From: Massilia sp. CFBP 13721
GTDB taxonomy: Bacteria > Pseudomonadota > Gammaproteobacteria > Burkholderiales > Burkholderiaceae_D
Assembly: GCF_014842025.1 (NCBI RefSeq)
Contig: NZ_JACYUY010000004.1
Location: 1 to 64,000, forward strand
Direction: 5' to 3'
DNA length: 64,000 nt
The notes below the pieces were generated by a model that saw only the letters and a list, made by a program, of their open reading frames with translations, did no database searches and was not told the DNA's origin. The position numbers were made by a program, and so were the translations under genes. This document shows, piece by piece, positions 1 to 9,486 of the stretch (position 1 is the stretch's first letter; each line of letters begins with the position of its first letter).

Positions 1-51
1 GGCGTGCTGAAAACTGGCGAAAAGTTCGATCCGACACTGCACGCCGCTTGA
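1..51 (+). mobile_element. 3' end of a probable IS110-family transposase gene (cut by window edge)
   Basis: An open frame enters from the left edge and ends at a TGA at 49-51, encoding GVLKTGEKFDPTLHAA. The pattern of a small hydrophobic residue, Leu, Lys, polar residues and a Phe/Trp-Asp-Pro near the terminus resembles the C-termini I recall for IS110/IS116-type transposases. Only 16 residues are visible, so the family call is tentative. The next gene is on the opposite strand and ends at 114, leaving about 60 bases that may hold the element's right end. Confidence 0.4.
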
Positions 52-113
52 CAGCCATAACAGTATCTACGGACCCCGCCTTGCGAACAACGCGATCTCC
101 GGAGACCGTCACA

Positions 114-1052
114 TCACGGCAGCTTGTCCGTCCCCGCCTTCGCTTCGATCAGCCCCGCCAGCAGCGCATCGCGCACCGGCGCCAGTTGCGACCCGTCGCG
201 GCCCGCCAGGGCGTCCTCGACACCGGCCGCCAGCTGCTGCTTCAGCGCCTCGGTAATCATCGGCGTGCCGAGATCGGCCCACCAGCTTTCGATCGGCGCG
301 CCGAGGTGGTCGAGCATGTGGCGGATGCCGCCCGCGCCGCCCGACAGGTGCAGGTTCATGAAGGGGCCCATCAGCGCCCAGCGCAGGCCCGGGCCGTAGG
401 CGATCGCGGTATCGACGTCGGCCACGGTCGCCACGCCTTGTTCTACCAAGTGGAACGCTTCGCGCCAGAGCGCCGCCTGCAGGCGGTTGGCGATGTGGCC
501 GGGGACTTCCTTGCGCACGTGGATCGGGCGCTTGCCGATGGCGGCGTAGAAGTTCATAGCGCGTTCGACGGTCGCGTTCGAGGTCCGCGCGCCACCGATG
601 ACTTCGACCAGCGGAATCATGTGCGGCGGATTGAAGGGATGGCCGAGCACTACCCGTTCCGGATGGCGGCAGGCGTCCTGCACGCGGCTCATCAACAGGC
701 CCGAGGAGCTCGAGGCCAGGATGACGCTTGGGGCCAGCAGCGCATCCATCTCGCGAAACAGCGCCAGCTTCAGGTCTTCGCGTTCGGGACCGCTCTCCTG
801 CACGAAGTCGACGCCTTGCAGCGCTTCCCCAAGATCGGCGGAAAAGCGCAGCCGCTCGATCGAGGCGCCGTCGGCCAGGCCCATGTGGGTGAGGATCGGC
901 CAGTGCGCGCGCACCGCCGCGCGCAGCTTCGCCTCGGCGCCCGGCATCGGGTCGCTCGCCGAGACGTCGAAGCCGCGCGCCAGGAAACAGGCGGCCCAGC
1001 TGGCGCCGATGACGCCGGTGCCGACGACGCCGATACAGGAAATCTCTTTCAT
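114..1052 (-). CDS. 3-hydroxyacyl-CoA dehydrogenase, NAD-binding (carnitine/3-hydroxybutyryl-CoA dehydrogenase type)
   Basis: This 312-residue protein should oxidise a 3-hydroxyacyl substrate with NAD+. An N-terminal Rossmann motif GVVGTGVIGASWA (about residues 8-20) is followed by the family motifs SSSSGL and GHPFNPPHMIPLVE (about 115-145), then a helical C-terminal domain. Its length fits the single-domain L-carnitine dehydrogenase/HbdH group rather than the fused FadB type. The ATG at 1052 has GAGGA five bases upstream. A GTG at 1064 overlapping the livF stop would add four residues and is less likely. As the last gene of the liv operon it probably acts on something imported by that transporter. 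The exact substrate cannot be read from sequence. Confidence 0.8.
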   Translation of the reverse strand: MKEISCIGVVGTGVIGASWAACFLARGFDVSASDPMPGAEAKLRAAVRAHWPILTHMGLADGASIERLRFSADLGEALQGVDFVQESGPEREDLKLALFREMDALLAPSVILASSSSGLLMSRVQDACRHPERVVLGHPFNPPHMIPLVEVIGGARTSNATVERAMNFYAAIGKRPIHVRKEVPGHIANRLQAALWREAFHLVEQGVATVADVDTAIAYGPGLRWALMGPFMNLHLSGGAGGIRHMLDHLGAPIESWWADLGTPMITEALKQQLAAGVEDALAGRDGSQLAPVRDALLAGLIEAKAGTDKLP

Positions 1053-1060
1053 CGTATTCC

Positions 1061-1807
1061 TCACGCGTGTTTCTTGTTCAGCCCCAGATAGGTATCGATC
1101 ACCTTCGGATCGCTGGCCAGTTGCGCCGCCGGCCCTTCCATCACGACGTCGCCGGTTTCCAGCACGTAGCCGTAATCGGCCGCCTGCAAGGCGGCGCGCG
1201 CATTCTGTTCGACCAGCAGGATGCCGACCCCGGTCTCCTTCAGGCGCACGATGACGCGGAAGATCTCCTTGACGATCAGCGGCGCCAGGCCCAGGCTCGG
1301 TTCGTCCAGCATCAAGAGCGTCGGTTTTGCCATCAGCGCGCGGCCCAGGGCCACCATCTGGCGCTCGCCGCCGGACATGGTGCCGGCCGCCTGCGTGCGC
1401 CGTTCGCGCAGGCGCGGGAACAGCTCGTACACGACGTCCAGCTGATCGGCATACGCCTTGTCGCGGCGTTTATAGCGCGTGTAGCTGCCTAGCAGCAGGT
1501 TGTCTTCGACGCTCATGGTCGTGAACAGGTCGCGGCTTTCCGGCACCAGGCTCATGCCCTGGGCGACGCGGCTCTCCACCGGCCAGGCGCTGACGTCGAC
1601 GCCGCGCAGCAGCACCGCACCGGTGGTCGAGGCATTCGCCACCAGCGCACCGGCGATCGCGTTCAGCATGGTCGACTTGCCGGCGCCGTTCGGGCCGATC
1701 ACGGTCACGATCTGGCCGGCGCCGACCTTGACGTTCAAGCCGTGCACCGCTTCGACCTTGCCGTAGGCGACGTGCAGGTCGTTCACTTCGAGGATGGGAA
1801 TGGCCAT
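1061..1807 (-). CDS. livF: ABC transporter ATP-binding protein, LivF type
   Basis: This 248-residue cytoplasmic ATPase belongs to a high-affinity branched-chain amino-acid or organic-acid importer. It has Walker [10 protein letters not shown] (about residues 38-46), signature MSGGERQ, Walker B LLMLDEPS and a switch His replaced in the usual LivF context LLVEQNA. Its start overlaps the stop of the upstream livM-livG fusion (TGATG), which implies translational coupling. The family usually carries branched-chain amino acids, but in betaproteobacteria liv-type systems often carry aromatic or short organic acids. The adjacent acyl-CoA dehydrogenase-type gene favours an acid here. Confidence 0.9.
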   Translation of the reverse strand: MAIPILEVNDLHVAYGKVEAVHGLNVKVGAGQIVTVIGPNGAGKSTMLNAIAGALVANASTTGAVLLRGVDVSAWPVESRVAQGMSLVPESRDLFTTMSVEDNLLLGSYTRYKRRDKAYADQLDVVYELFPRLRERRTQAAGTMSGGERQMVALGRALMAKPTLLMLDEPSLGLAPLIVKEIFRVIVRLKETGVGILLVEQNARAALQAADYGYVLETGDVVMEGPAAQLASDPKVIDTYLGLNKKHA

Positions 1808-3579
1808 CAGTCGATCCCTCCCAGGTAGGCTTCGAGCACGGCCGGGTCCTGCTGCACCTGCGCCGGATTCCCTTCCGCGATTTTTGTGCCGAATTCCATG
1901 ACGATCAGGCGATCGGTCAGGTTCATGACGAAGTCCATGTCGTGCTCCACCAGCAAGATGCTCATGCCCTCGCCTTTCAGTTTGTTCAGCAGCTCGGCCA
2001 GCGCCTGCTTTTCCTTGTAGCGCAGGCCGGCCGCCGGTTCGTCGAGCAGCAGCAGCGCCGGGTCGCAGCAGAGTGCACGCGCGATCTCGAGGATGCGCTG
2101 CTGGCCGAGCGCCAGGTTGCCGGCCTGCTCGTACAGCAGGCCGCCCAGGCCGACGCGCTCCAGCTGGCGGCGCGCCTCGAACAGCAGTGCGCTCTCCTCG
2201 CCGCGGTCCAGCGCCAGGCTGCTGGCCACCACGCCGCGCTGCGCGCGCAGGTGGGCGCCGATCGCCACGTTTTCCAGCACCGTCATCTCGGGCAGCAGGT
2301 GCACGTGCTGGAAGGTGCGTCCGATGCCGCGTTTGACGATCGCGCGCGATGGCAGCGCATCGATGCGCTGCAGGCCATCGGTACCGCCGAAGCGGATCTC
2401 GCCGCCCGTCACCGGCAGCACGCCGGTCACCAGGTTGAACATAGTCGACTTGCCGGCGCCGTTCGGTCCGATCAGGCCGACGATCTCGCCGCCGTGCACC
2501 GTAAAGCTCATGTCGTTGACGGCGACCAGCCCGCCAAACTGCTTACGGGCCTTGTCGATCACCAGCAGCGGCTGGCCCGGCGCCGGGCGCGCGCGCTGCG
2601 GCAAGGCCGGCGCCGCCTCAGGCGCGACCGCATCCGGCCGCTGCGGCAGCCAGCGCGCGATGAAGGGCCAGATGCCGTTCCTCGCATGCTGCAGCAGGAT
2701 CACCATCAGGATGCCGAAGACGATGATCTCGAAATTGCCGTTCGATCCGACCAGGGCCGGGAGAATACTTTGCAGCTGGTCCTTCAGCACCGTCAGCACG
2801 GTTGCGCCGAGGATCGCGCCCCACAGGTAGCCGGCGCCGCCGATCACCGCCATGAACAGGTATTCGATGCCCGAGTTCAGGCCGAACGGCGACGGATTCA
2901 CCGCGCGCTGCAAATGCGCATACAGCCAGCCGGAGACGCAAGCGAGCAAGGCGGCGATCACGAAGATGCGGATCTTCATGGCCGCCGTGTTCACACCCAT
3001 CGCCTCGGCCATCAGGCCGCCGCCCTTGAGTGCCCTGATCGCGCGGCCGGAACGGGAATTGAGCAGGTTGCGCAGCAGCGCGACGGACACCAGCAGGATC
3101 AGCCAGATCAGGAAGAACATGCTCTGGCCGGAGCCGAGACCGATGCCGAACAAGCTGAGGGGCGGAATGCCGCCGATGCCGTCGTACTTGCCGAGGAATT
3201 CCAGGTTCCCGAACAGGAAGTACAGCGACAGACCCCAGGCGATGGTCCCGAGCGGCAGGTAGTGGCCGGACAGGCGCAGCATGATGGCGCCGATGAACAG
3301 GCTCGATGCCGCCGTCACCGCCAACCCCGCCACCAGGCCGAGCCAGGGCGAGAGCCCGTGCGCGGTCGACAGGTACGCGGTGGCATAGGCGCCCAGGCCG
3401 ACAAAGGCCGCCTGGCCGAACGAGGTCAGTCCGCCGACGCCGGTCAGCAGCACCAGCCCGAGGGCGACGATCGCGTACAGGCCGATGTAGTTGGCCAGGG
3501 TGATCCAGTAGGCCGGCAGCGGCAGCAGGCCGAAGACCAGGGCGGCGATGCCAAGTGCGATCAGTGGATGCGGCTTCAT
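1807..3579 (-). CDS. ABC transporter permease/ATP-binding fusion, LivM-LivG type
   Basis: This 590-residue fusion has an N-terminal LivM-type permease (about residues 1-310; several hydrophobic segments; motif [17 protein letters not shown] near 45-60) and a C-terminal LivG-type ATPase (about 340-590; Walker [35 protein letters not shown]). A Pro/Ala-rich linker joins them. The open frame extends upstream without stops to 4269, but that part overlaps livH in another frame and is not coding. The ATG at 3579 overlaps the livH stop as ATGA and begins a credible membrane protein. LivM-LivG fusions are known in Burkholderiales. It pairs with LivH in the membrane and LivF in the cytoplasm. Confidence 0.9.
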   Translation of the reverse strand: MKPHPLIALGIAALVFGLLPLPAYWITLANYIGLYAIVALGLVLLTGVGGLTSFGQAAFVGLGAYATAYLSTAHGLSPWLGLVAGLAVTAASSLFIGAIMLRLSGHYLPLGTIAWGLSLYFLFGNLEFLGKYDGIGGIPPLSLFGIGLGSGQSMFFLIWLILLVSVALLRNLLNSRSGRAIRALKGGGLMAEAMGVNTAAMKIRIFVIAALLACVSGWLYAHLQRAVNPSPFGLNSGIEYLFMAVIGGAGYLWGAILGATVLTVLKDQLQSILPALVGSNGNFEIIVFGILMVILLQHARNGIWPFIARWLPQRPDAVAPEAAPALPQRARPAPGQPLLVIDKARKQFGGLVAVNDMSFTVHGGEIVGLIGPNGAGKSTMFNLVTGVLPVTGGEIRFGGTDGLQRIDALPSRAIVKRGIGRTFQHVHLLPEMTVLENVAIGAHLRAQRGVVASSLALDRGEESALLFEARRQLERVGLGGLLYEQAGNLALGQQRILEIARALCCDPALLLLDEPAAGLRYKEKQALAELLNKLKGEGMSILLVEHDMDFVMNLTDRLIVMEFGTKIAEGNPAQVQQDPAVLEAYLGGID

Positions 3580-4643
3580 TCGTCGCCCTCCTCGACCTGC
3601 GGATGAACGATCGAGCGCCACAGGAGCACCGGAATGATCAGGGTAAAGACGATGACCTCCTTCAGGGCGCTGGCATAGAACGACGAATACGCCTCCAATA
3701 ACCCGACCAGCAAGGCGCCGCCCGCGGCCAGTGGATAGCTGGCCAGGCCGCCGATGATGGCGCCGACGAAGCCCTTCAGTCCCATCAGGAAGCCACTGTC
3801 GTAGTAAATGGTGGTCAGTGGCGCGATCAGCACGCCGCACAGGGTGCCGATGGTCGAGGCCAGCAAATACGCCAGGCGCCCCGCCTGGGTGGTGCCGATG
3901 CCGACCAGGCGCGCGCCGCGCCGGTGCACCGCGGTGGCGCGCAGCGCCTTGCCCGACAGGGTGCGGTCGAAGTACAGGTAGAGGGCGCCGATCAGCACCA
4001 GCGCGGTGGCGATCACGACGATGCTCTGGCCGGAAATCGTCAGCGTGCCGACATTGAACACGGCGTCGGAGAAGGCCGCCGTGCGCGAACCTTCGGCGCC
4101 GAACAGGACCAGGCCGACCCCGAGCAGGGCCAGGTGCACTGCCACCGAGACGATCAGCAGTACCAGCACGGAGCTTTCGGCCAGCGGCTGGAAAGCGAGG
4201 CGATAGATCATCGGCCCCATCGGCGCGACGATGGCGAAGGTGAGCAGCAGCTGCGCGAGCATCGGCCATGACTTCTCATCGACGGCTCCCTCTGCCGATT
4301 TTGCAGCCAGGAAGACCGCCATCGGGAAGATGATGAATTTGAAGATGCCCATGCCGACTGCGCGCGTGCGGTTGATCTGACCCATAGGACTGCGCATGGT
4401 GGCGGCCAGCTCCTGCAGGAAGGCGGCCGCGCCCAGGATCAGCAGCAAGGTGGCGCTGTGCGGCATCTTGCCGGCCTGCAGGGCGGCCATGGTCAGCGCG
4501 CCAAAGGCGAGGAATTCACCGAGGGGAATGAAGATCACGCGGGTGATCGAAAACACCAGCACCAGCGCCAGCGCCAGCAGCACGTAGACCGCCCCGCTGG
4601 CGATGCCGTCCTGGGTCAGGATGGCGAAGATCGTTAAATCCAT
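3576..4643 (-). CDS. livH: ABC transporter permease, LivH type
   Basis: This 355-residue multi-spanning inner-membrane permease is the first gene of the liv operon. It starts with a hydrophobic segment ([20 protein letters not shown], about residues 17-36) and ends with the conserved LivH pattern around [17 protein letters not shown] and a short acidic tail. It is about 45 residues longer than Escherichia coli LivH. The extra length lies near residues 70-125, a polar stretch between membrane segments. The stop overlaps the next gene's start by four bases. It faces the receptor gene at 4875 across a 231-base divergent promoter region. Confidence 0.88.
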   Translation of the reverse strand: MDLTIFAILTQDGIASGAVYVLLALALVLVFSITRVIFIPLGEFLAFGALTMAALQAGKMPHSATLLLILGAAAFLQELAATMRSPMGQINRTRAVGMGIFKFIIFPMAVFLAAKSAEGAVDEKSWPMLAQLLLTFAIVAPMGPMIYRLAFQPLAESSVLVLLIVSVAVHLALLGVGLVLFGAEGSRTAAFSDAVFNVGTLTISGQSIVVIATALVLIGALYLYFDRTLSGKALRATAVHRRGARLVGIGTTQAGRLAYLLASTIGTLCGVLIAPLTTIYYDSGFLMGLKGFVGAIIGGLASYPLAAGGALLVGLLEAYSSFYASALKEVIVFTLIIPVLLWRSIVHPQVEEGDE

Positions 4644-4874
4644 ACTGCAGCCTGGGGCATGCCGCTGGGGGCTCGGGCGCGCCGCGTCTCCTCGTTGCGC
4701 CTGCCGCCGGCACTGCCCGCGTGGCCCTCCTTTGTCGTTATGGGTGATGGCCGGGGCGGATGTTTTCCATCCACCATAATTAAATGATATTCGAAAACAG
4801 TTACGGAACCGACATTTTTTCTGTCGCGCCAGCCTATACTATCGTTCAGGTCTATAACAAACCGAGGAGACAGC
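4644..4874. promoter_or_regulatory. Divergent promoter region between livH operon and receptor gene
   Basis: This 231-base gap separates the divergently read livH operon and receptor gene. The receptor-proximal half is AT-richer than its surroundings. A good -10 hexamer TATACT lies at 4835-4840, but no convincing -35 element is seen at the right spacing. GAGGAGA at 4864-4870 is the receptor gene's ribosome-binding site. No clear operator palindrome is visible. Confidence 0.4.
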
Positions 4875-6050
4875 ATGACCCGTACCACCTGCTTCAACTT
4901 CCTGCCGAAGAGCCCCAAGATCCTCCTGCTGGTCGCCGCCCTGGGCGCCGCCTTCAACGCGCACGCGCAGATCAAGGTCGGCGTATCGATCTCGACGACC
5001 GGGCCGGCGGCCTCGCTCGGCATCCCCGAAAAGAACACCATCGCGCTGCTGCCGAACGAGATCGCCGGCCAGAAGGTGCAGTACATCGTGCTCGACGACG
5101 CCTCCGACGCCACCCAGGCCGTCAAGAACGCGCGCAAGCTGGTCTCCGAAGACAAGGTCGACCTCTTGATCGGCTCCTCGGTCACGCCGACCTCGCTGGC
5201 GATGCTGGAAGTGGCGGCTGAAACGGAAACGCCGATGATCACCATCGCCGGCGCCGCCCGCATCGTCGAACCGATGGACGCCAAGCGGCGCTGGGTTTTT
5301 AAAACCACCCAGCACGACGGCCAGATGGCGGCCGCCATCACCCAGCACATGTCGAACAGCGGCGTCAAAACCATGGGCTTCATCGGCTTTGCCGACGCCT
5401 ACGGCGAAGGCTGGTACGCGGAAGCGGCCAAGTACGCGCCGGCGCGCAAGATCAAGCTGGTGGCCAACGAGCGCTATGCGCGCACCGACACGTCCGTCAC
5501 CGGCCAGATCCTGAAACTGATGTCGGCGAATCCCGACGCGATCCTGATCGCCGGCTCCGGCACCCCGGCCGCGCTGCCGCAAAAGGCGCTGCGCGAGCGC
5601 GGCTACAAGGGCAAGATCTACCAGACCCACGGTGTCGCCAACAGCGACTTCCTGCGCGTCTGCGGCGCCGATTGCGAAGGCACCTTCGTCCCGGTCGGCC
5701 CGATGCTGGTGGCGAACCAGCTGCCCGATTCCAATCCGATCAAGAAGACGGCGCTGACCTACGTGAACAAGTACACGGCGGCACACGGCAAGGACAGCGT
5801 CTCGACCTTCGGCGGCCACGCCTGGGATGCATCGATCCTGCTGGCGGAAGCGGCGAAAACCGCGGTGCCGAAGGCGAAGCCGGGTACGAAGGAATTCCGC
5901 GCGGCGCTGCGCGATTCGCTCGAAGGCCTGAAGAACGTGCCGGCCTCGCACGGCGTCTTCAACATGAGCCCGACCAACCACCAGGGCATGGACCAGCGCT
6001 CGCAGGTGATGGTCAAGATCGAAAAGGGTGCGTGGAAGTACGTGCCGTAA
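4875..6050 (+). CDS. ABC transporter periplasmic substrate-binding protein, LivJ/LivK type
   Basis: This 391-residue type I periplasmic binding protein is the receptor for the divergent livH/livM-livG/livF transporter. A Lys-rich N-region and hydrophobic stretch (KILLLVAALGAAFNAHA, about residues 15-31) form a signal peptide cleaved before QIKVG. The body has the usual two-lobe pattern, including VGVSISTTGPAASLG at the start of the mature protein, DDASDATQAVKNARKL and GGHAWDA near residue 315. GAGGAGA sits four bases before the ATG. The nearest relatives by eye are aromatic/organic-acid receptors rather than strict leucine binders, but the ligand is unknown. Confidence 0.87.
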   Translation: MTRTTCFNFLPKSPKILLLVAALGAAFNAHAQIKVGVSISTTGPAASLGIPEKNTIALLPNEIAGQKVQYIVLDDASDATQAVKNARKLVSEDKVDLLIGSSVTPTSLAMLEVAAETETPMITIAGAARIVEPMDAKRRWVFKTTQHDGQMAAAITQHMSNSGVKTMGFIGFADAYGEGWYAEAAKYAPARKIKLVANERYARTDTSVTGQILKLMSANPDAILIAGSGTPAALPQKALRERGYKGKIYQTHGVANSDFLRVCGADCEGTFVPVGPMLVANQLPDSNPIKKTALTYVNKYTAAHGKDSVSTFGGHAWDASILLAEAAKTAVPKAKPGTKEFRAALRDSLEGLKNVPASHGVFNMSPTNHQGMDQRSQVMVKIEKGAWKYVP

Positions 6051-6076
6051 AAGCGCATGTAACCATCGCGGATCGC

Positions 6077-6094
6077 AGGGTGGGCGCCCACCCT
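6077..6094. repeat. Perfect 18-bp palindrome, minimal member of the GTAGGGTGG repeat family
   Basis: AGGGTGGGCGCCCACCCT reads identically on both strands and is followed by AC, matching the CCACCCTAC end of the larger repeats in this window. It lies between the convergent ends of the receptor gene (6050) and the GGDEF gene (stop 6093-6095), overlapping the latter by two bases. It could act as a bidirectional transcription barrier, although no T-tract follows on either side. Confidence 0.6.
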
Positions 6095-7046
6095 ACGAGG
6101 TCTCGTCCACCATCACCCGGTCGCGCCCGCCCCGCTTGGCCGCATACAACGCCCGGTCCGCGGCCGCGATGATGCTCGCCGCATCGAGCCTGCCCGCGCC
6201 GAAACTGGCCACGCCGATACTGAGCGTCACATAGGGCTTGACCGCCGCCGGCGCATGCGCCAGGCCCAGCGCGGCCACGTGTTCACGGATCGCGTTCGCA
6301 TGGCACAGTGCCTGGGCCGTATCGGTATCCGGCAGGATCGCCGCGAACTCCTCGCCGCCGTAGCGCGCGGCGACGTCGGCCGGGCGTTTCAGCATGGCGG
6401 CCAGCGCCTGCGCCACAGTGGTGAGCCAGGCGTCGCCCTGCTGGTGGCCGAAATGGTCGTTGTAAGCCTTGAAGGAATCGATGTCCATCAGCAGCAGCGA
6501 CAAGGCGCCGCCATGGCGCTGGGCGCGGCGCAGTTCGCGCTCGAGCGCCACGTCGAAATAGCGGCGGTTGTGGATGCCGCTCAAGCCGTCGATGTAGGAG
6601 CGCGCACGCAGCGCCTCGGCGTGTTCCAGCAGGTGCCGTTCGCGCCCGGCCGCGCCGCTGACGTCGCGGATCTCGATCAGGCAGGCGGCTGCCATGCCAT
6701 CCCTGAAGGCCGTCACCGCCACCGCCTGCTCGATGCGCGCGCCGTCGAAGCTGCCCGCCGGGCGCAGCGGAAACGGCGTGCGGCTGTCCAGGGACGTCAC
6801 CTGCTTGCTGGCGCCATCGGCCAGCGCGGCCAGCACCGCCGCCTCCACGCGCCCGCCGCGCAGCTCGGGAAAGACGGCAAACAGCCCATGCCCGCGCACG
6901 CGCGCCGCCGCGCGGCCCGCATGCGTGACCATCCAGCGGTTCCACAAGGTGATGCGCCCTTCGTTATCGAGCACGATGATGCCGCAATCGACGAGGTTCA
7001 GGGCCGTGGCGGCGAGGTCGGGCGGAGAGTCATAAGGGTTCGTCAT
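6093..7046 (-). CDS. PAS-GGDEF diguanylate cyclase
   Basis: This 317-residue cytoplasmic enzyme is predicted to make cyclic di-GMP from two GTP. An N-terminal PAS-like sensor (about residues 10-125; ALNLVDCGIIVLDNEGRITLWN) is joined by a short helix to a GGDEF domain (about 160-315). The active site is GGEEF, a functional variant, and RPAD five residues upstream matches the RxxD product-inhibition site. The metal-binding Asp is in LLLMDIDSFK. No transmembrane segment is seen, so the input is probably cytoplasmic. Start: ATG at 7046 is used because it begins just before the PAS fold. An ATG at 7079 would add 11 residues. Neither has a strong ribosome-binding site. Confidence 0.88.
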   Translation of the reverse strand: MTNPYDSPPDLAATALNLVDCGIIVLDNEGRITLWNRWMVTHAGRAAARVRGHGLFAVFPELRGGRVEAAVLAALADGASKQVTSLDSRTPFPLRPAGSFDGARIEQAVAVTAFRDGMAAACLIEIRDVSGAAGRERHLLEHAEALRARSYIDGLSGIHNRRYFDVALERELRRAQRHGGALSLLLMDIDSFKAYNDHFGHQQGDAWLTTVAQALAAMLKRPADVAARYGGEEFAAILPDTDTAQALCHANAIREHVAALGLAHAPAAVKPYVTLSIGVASFGAGRLDAASIIAAADRALYAAKRGGRDRVMVDETS

Positions 7047-7228
7047 GGGAGGCCCGGAGCATAGCAAGATCGCATGCAAAAAGCCAACCGCTTAAGGCAC
7101 CGCTGCGTTACGCCCCGGATGTAGTCCTACGCGTGCTGTCGACCATGGCTGACATGCTGCACCGCAGCATTTCTTTATACTGGCAACCGGGCGAGGAGAC
7201 TTTCGACCAGCCACCACGAGGTAAGGAT

Positions 7229-8185
7229 ATGAATCTAGCAAGTGCAACCTGGCCTTTTTTCGGCCTCAATCCATGGGCCAGCATGCTGGCCCCCGCTCCC
7301 TGTGACCAGCCTCAGGGCCAGGCCAGATTCATTGCCGGTACCTTCGACGGCGGCGCACGGCCGCTGCATTACAAACTGTACGTGCCGAGCGGGTATTGCG
7401 GTGCGCCGCTGCCGTTGGTGGTGATGCTGCACGGCTGCGGCCAGGATGCCGACGATTTCGCACTCGGCACCGGCATGAACGAGGCCGCCGAGGCCGCGCA
7501 ATGCCTGGTGCTGTATCCGGAACAGTCGTCGCAGGTGAGCTGGAACCGCTGCTGGAACTGGTACGACCAGGCGCACCACGAGCGCGACGAAGGCGAACCG
7601 GCGCTGATCGCGGGCCTGACGCACGCCATCGCCGCCGAATACGCCGTCGACCGCGCCTGCATCGCCATTGCCGGCCTGTCCTCGGGCGGCGCGATGGCGG
7701 TCATCCTCGGTCGCACCTACCCCGACCTGTTCAAGGCGGTCGGCTGCCATTCGGGCCTGCCGCACCGCAGCGCCACCAGCAGCGCGAGCGCCTTGTCGGC
7801 CATGCGCGACGGCTCCGACCTGAGCGCGGCAAAACAGGCCATGCCGCCTGCCAGCGTACCGATCATCGTCTTCCACGGCGACAGCGACAGCACCGTCCAC
7901 CGCAAGAACAGTGCCGACGTGGTGCAGCAGAGCGTCGAGTGCTACATGGCGCAGACGCCGGATGATGCAGGCGACCTGGCCGTGCTCGAGGAAACGGGCG
8001 AAGCCAGCGGCCGCAGCTTCACGCGCCAGACGCACCGCGGCAAGTCCGGCGACGTGGTCGCCGAACACTGGACCATCCACGGCAGCGGCCACGCCTGGTC
8101 GGGCGGCACGCTGCGCGGCAGCTATACCGATACGCGCGGGCCGGATGCCACCCGCGAGATGCTACGCTTCTTTATGCAGGAATGA
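7229..8185 (+). CDS. PHB-depolymerase-family esterase (alpha/beta hydrolase)
   Basis: This 318-residue serine esterase belongs to the group containing extracellular polyhydroxybutyrate depolymerases, feruloyl esterases and LpqC. Oxyanion motif HGCG is at 68-71, nucleophile motif GLSSG at 149-153 (Ser151), HGDSD at 216-220 supplies the acid, and HAWSGG has the catalytic His near 288. GAGG is about ten bases before the ATG at 7229. The frame is open upstream to 7133 but those residues look non-coding. No classical signal peptide is evident, so it may be intracellular or exported by another route. The substrate (polyester, acetylated sugar or feruloyl ester) is not decidable. Confidence 0.82.
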   Translation: MNLASATWPFFGLNPWASMLAPAPCDQPQGQARFIAGTFDGGARPLHYKLYVPSGYCGAPLPLVVMLHGCGQDADDFALGTGMNEAAEAAQCLVLYPEQSSQVSWNRCWNWYDQAHHERDEGEPALIAGLTHAIAAEYAVDRACIAIAGLSSGGAMAVILGRTYPDLFKAVGCHSGLPHRSATSSASALSAMRDGSDLSAAKQAMPPASVPIIVFHGDSDSTVHRKNSADVVQQSVECYMAQTPDDAGDLAVLEETGEASGRSFTRQTHRGKSGDVVAEHWTIHGSGHAWSGGTLRGSYTDTRGPDATREMLRFFMQE

Positions 8186-8217
8186 GCCTGAACCAGTAGT
8201 GCAACGGAAACCGCGAC

Positions 8218-8955
8218 TCAGGCAAACAGCCGCAGGACCAGCGGCACCAGCCACGGCGCCAACAAGGCGGTCAGCACGCCATTCAATCCCATGCCGAGGC
8301 CCGCAAAGGCGCCCATCTCGGGACTGACCTGGAAGGCGCGCGCGGTACCGATGCCATGCGAGGCGACGCCGAGCGCGAAGCCGCGCACCTGGTGCGAATG
8401 CACGCCCATGCGCTCGAACAGGAAGCGCGCGCACACCGCCCCGAAGATGCCGGTGCCGATCACCAGGATGGCGGTCAGCGCCGGCACGCCGCCCAGCCGC
8501 TCGGCCACCGCCATCGCGATCGGCGTGGTCGCCGACTTGGGCGCGGCGGTGGCCGCCAGCGTGGCCGAGCCGCCCAGCATCAGCACCAGCAGCGCGCTCG
8601 AGACGATGGCGCCGGCGGAACCGGCGAACAGCGCCGCCGTCAGGGGAAGGAAGGTGCGGCGCAGGGTCGGCATCTGGCGCGCCAGCGGAATCGCCAGCGC
8701 CACCGTGGCCGGGCCGAGCAGGAAGTGCACGAACTGCGCCCCTTCGAAATAGCGCTGGTAGGACATCCCGGACAGCGTCAAGACCGCGGCTACGATGGCG
8801 ATCGCAATCGCCACCGGGTTGGCCAGCGGCGAGGCGCGGCAGCGCAGGTGGATCCACTGGGCGGCAAGATAGGCGCACAGCGTCAGCGTCAGGCCCAGCA
8901 GCGGCGAGGCCGCCAGGTAGACCCACAGGGCGCCAAGCTGCGGAAATTCAGGCAT
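8218..8955 (-). CDS. lrgB: LrgB/CidB-family membrane protein
   Basis: This 245-residue inner-membrane protein has about seven hydrophobic segments. The hallmark PKSATTPIAMAVAE (about residues 138-151) and ASHGIGTARA (about 205-214) identify the LrgB family. With LrgA it is thought to control murein hydrolase activity or export small metabolites such as pyruvate or glycolate; the exact role is unsettled in the family. Its start overlaps the lrgA stop by eight bases (ATGCCTGA), implying coupled translation. Confidence 0.9.
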   Translation of the reverse strand: MPEFPQLGALWVYLAASPLLGLTLTLCAYLAAQWIHLRCRASPLANPVAIAIAIVAAVLTLSGMSYQRYFEGAQFVHFLLGPATVALAIPLARQMPTLRRTFLPLTAALFAGSAGAIVSSALLVLMLGGSATLAATAAPKSATTPIAMAVAERLGGVPALTAILVIGTGIFGAVCARFLFERMGVHSHQVRGFALGVASHGIGTARAFQVSPEMGAFAGLGMGLNGVLTALLAPWLVPLVLRLFA

Positions 8956-9298
8956 CGGGCGCCTTCCCGCGTGTCAAGGCGCGCAGCACCGCCGCTGTCA
9001 GGGCCAGCGTGACCAGCGTGCCGCCGGCCAGGGCGCCCAGCAGCGCCGGCCACTGGCCGCCGATGCTTGCCCCGACCGCGACCACGCCGGCGCCGGCCGG
9101 TACGAACAACAGCGACAGGTGGCGCAGCAGTTCGGTGGCGCCCGGTTCCACCAGCGCGTGCAGGCGCGGTTTCAACAGCAGGGTCGCGAACAAGAGCAGC
9201 ATGCCGATCACCGGACCGGGCACCGGCAGCCTGAATACGAATGCGACGCCCTCGCCCAGGCACTGGAACAGCAGCAGGATGGCGAGGGTGTGGAGCAT
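8948..9298 (-). CDS. lrgA: LrgA/CidA-family holin-like membrane protein
   Basis: This 116-residue protein with four hydrophobic segments pairs with LrgB downstream. Family motifs seen are PVPGPVIGMLLLF (about residues 22-34) and LLFVPAGAGVV near 62-72. The ATG at 9298 opens directly into the first membrane segment (MLHTLAILLLFQCLGEG). An upstream in-frame start at 9370 would add a polar leader atypical of the family. The ribosome-binding site is weak. Confidence 0.87.
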   Translation of the reverse strand: MLHTLAILLLFQCLGEGVAFVFRLPVPGPVIGMLLLFATLLLKPRLHALVEPGATELLRHLSLLFVPAGAGVVAVGASIGGQWPALLGALAGGTLVTLALTAAVLRALTRGKAPDA

Positions 9299-9432
9299 GG
9301 GCTGGTCTCGGGTTGCGCACGTGGGCAGGATGGCGCCGTGGCTACCTCCCGTAGTCGACGGCCCGAGCATAGCCGAATCAAGGGACCCGGCGCGCGCGAT
9401 CGCTGCTGGAGGCGTTCGCGCTGGCGCCGGAC

Positions 9433-9466
9433 GAAAAAAAACCTCGCTTGTGCGAGGCTTCTTTTC
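9433..9466. terminator. Bidirectional intrinsic terminator
   Basis: Stem CCTCGC (9442-9447) and GCGAGG (9452-9457) with a TTGT loop. It is preceded by a run of A (9434-9441, a T-run on the minus strand) and followed by CTTCTTTTCT on the plus strand. It is well placed to end the minus-strand gene at 9487-9678. Confidence 0.75.
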
Positions 9467-9486
9467 TGTCGTACTACGATGCTGAC

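Noticed and set aside
1807..4269. LivM-LivG read as an 820-residue protein
   Set aside because: The first 230 codons overlap livH out of frame and are not protein-like; ATG 3579 overlapping the livH stop is the real start.
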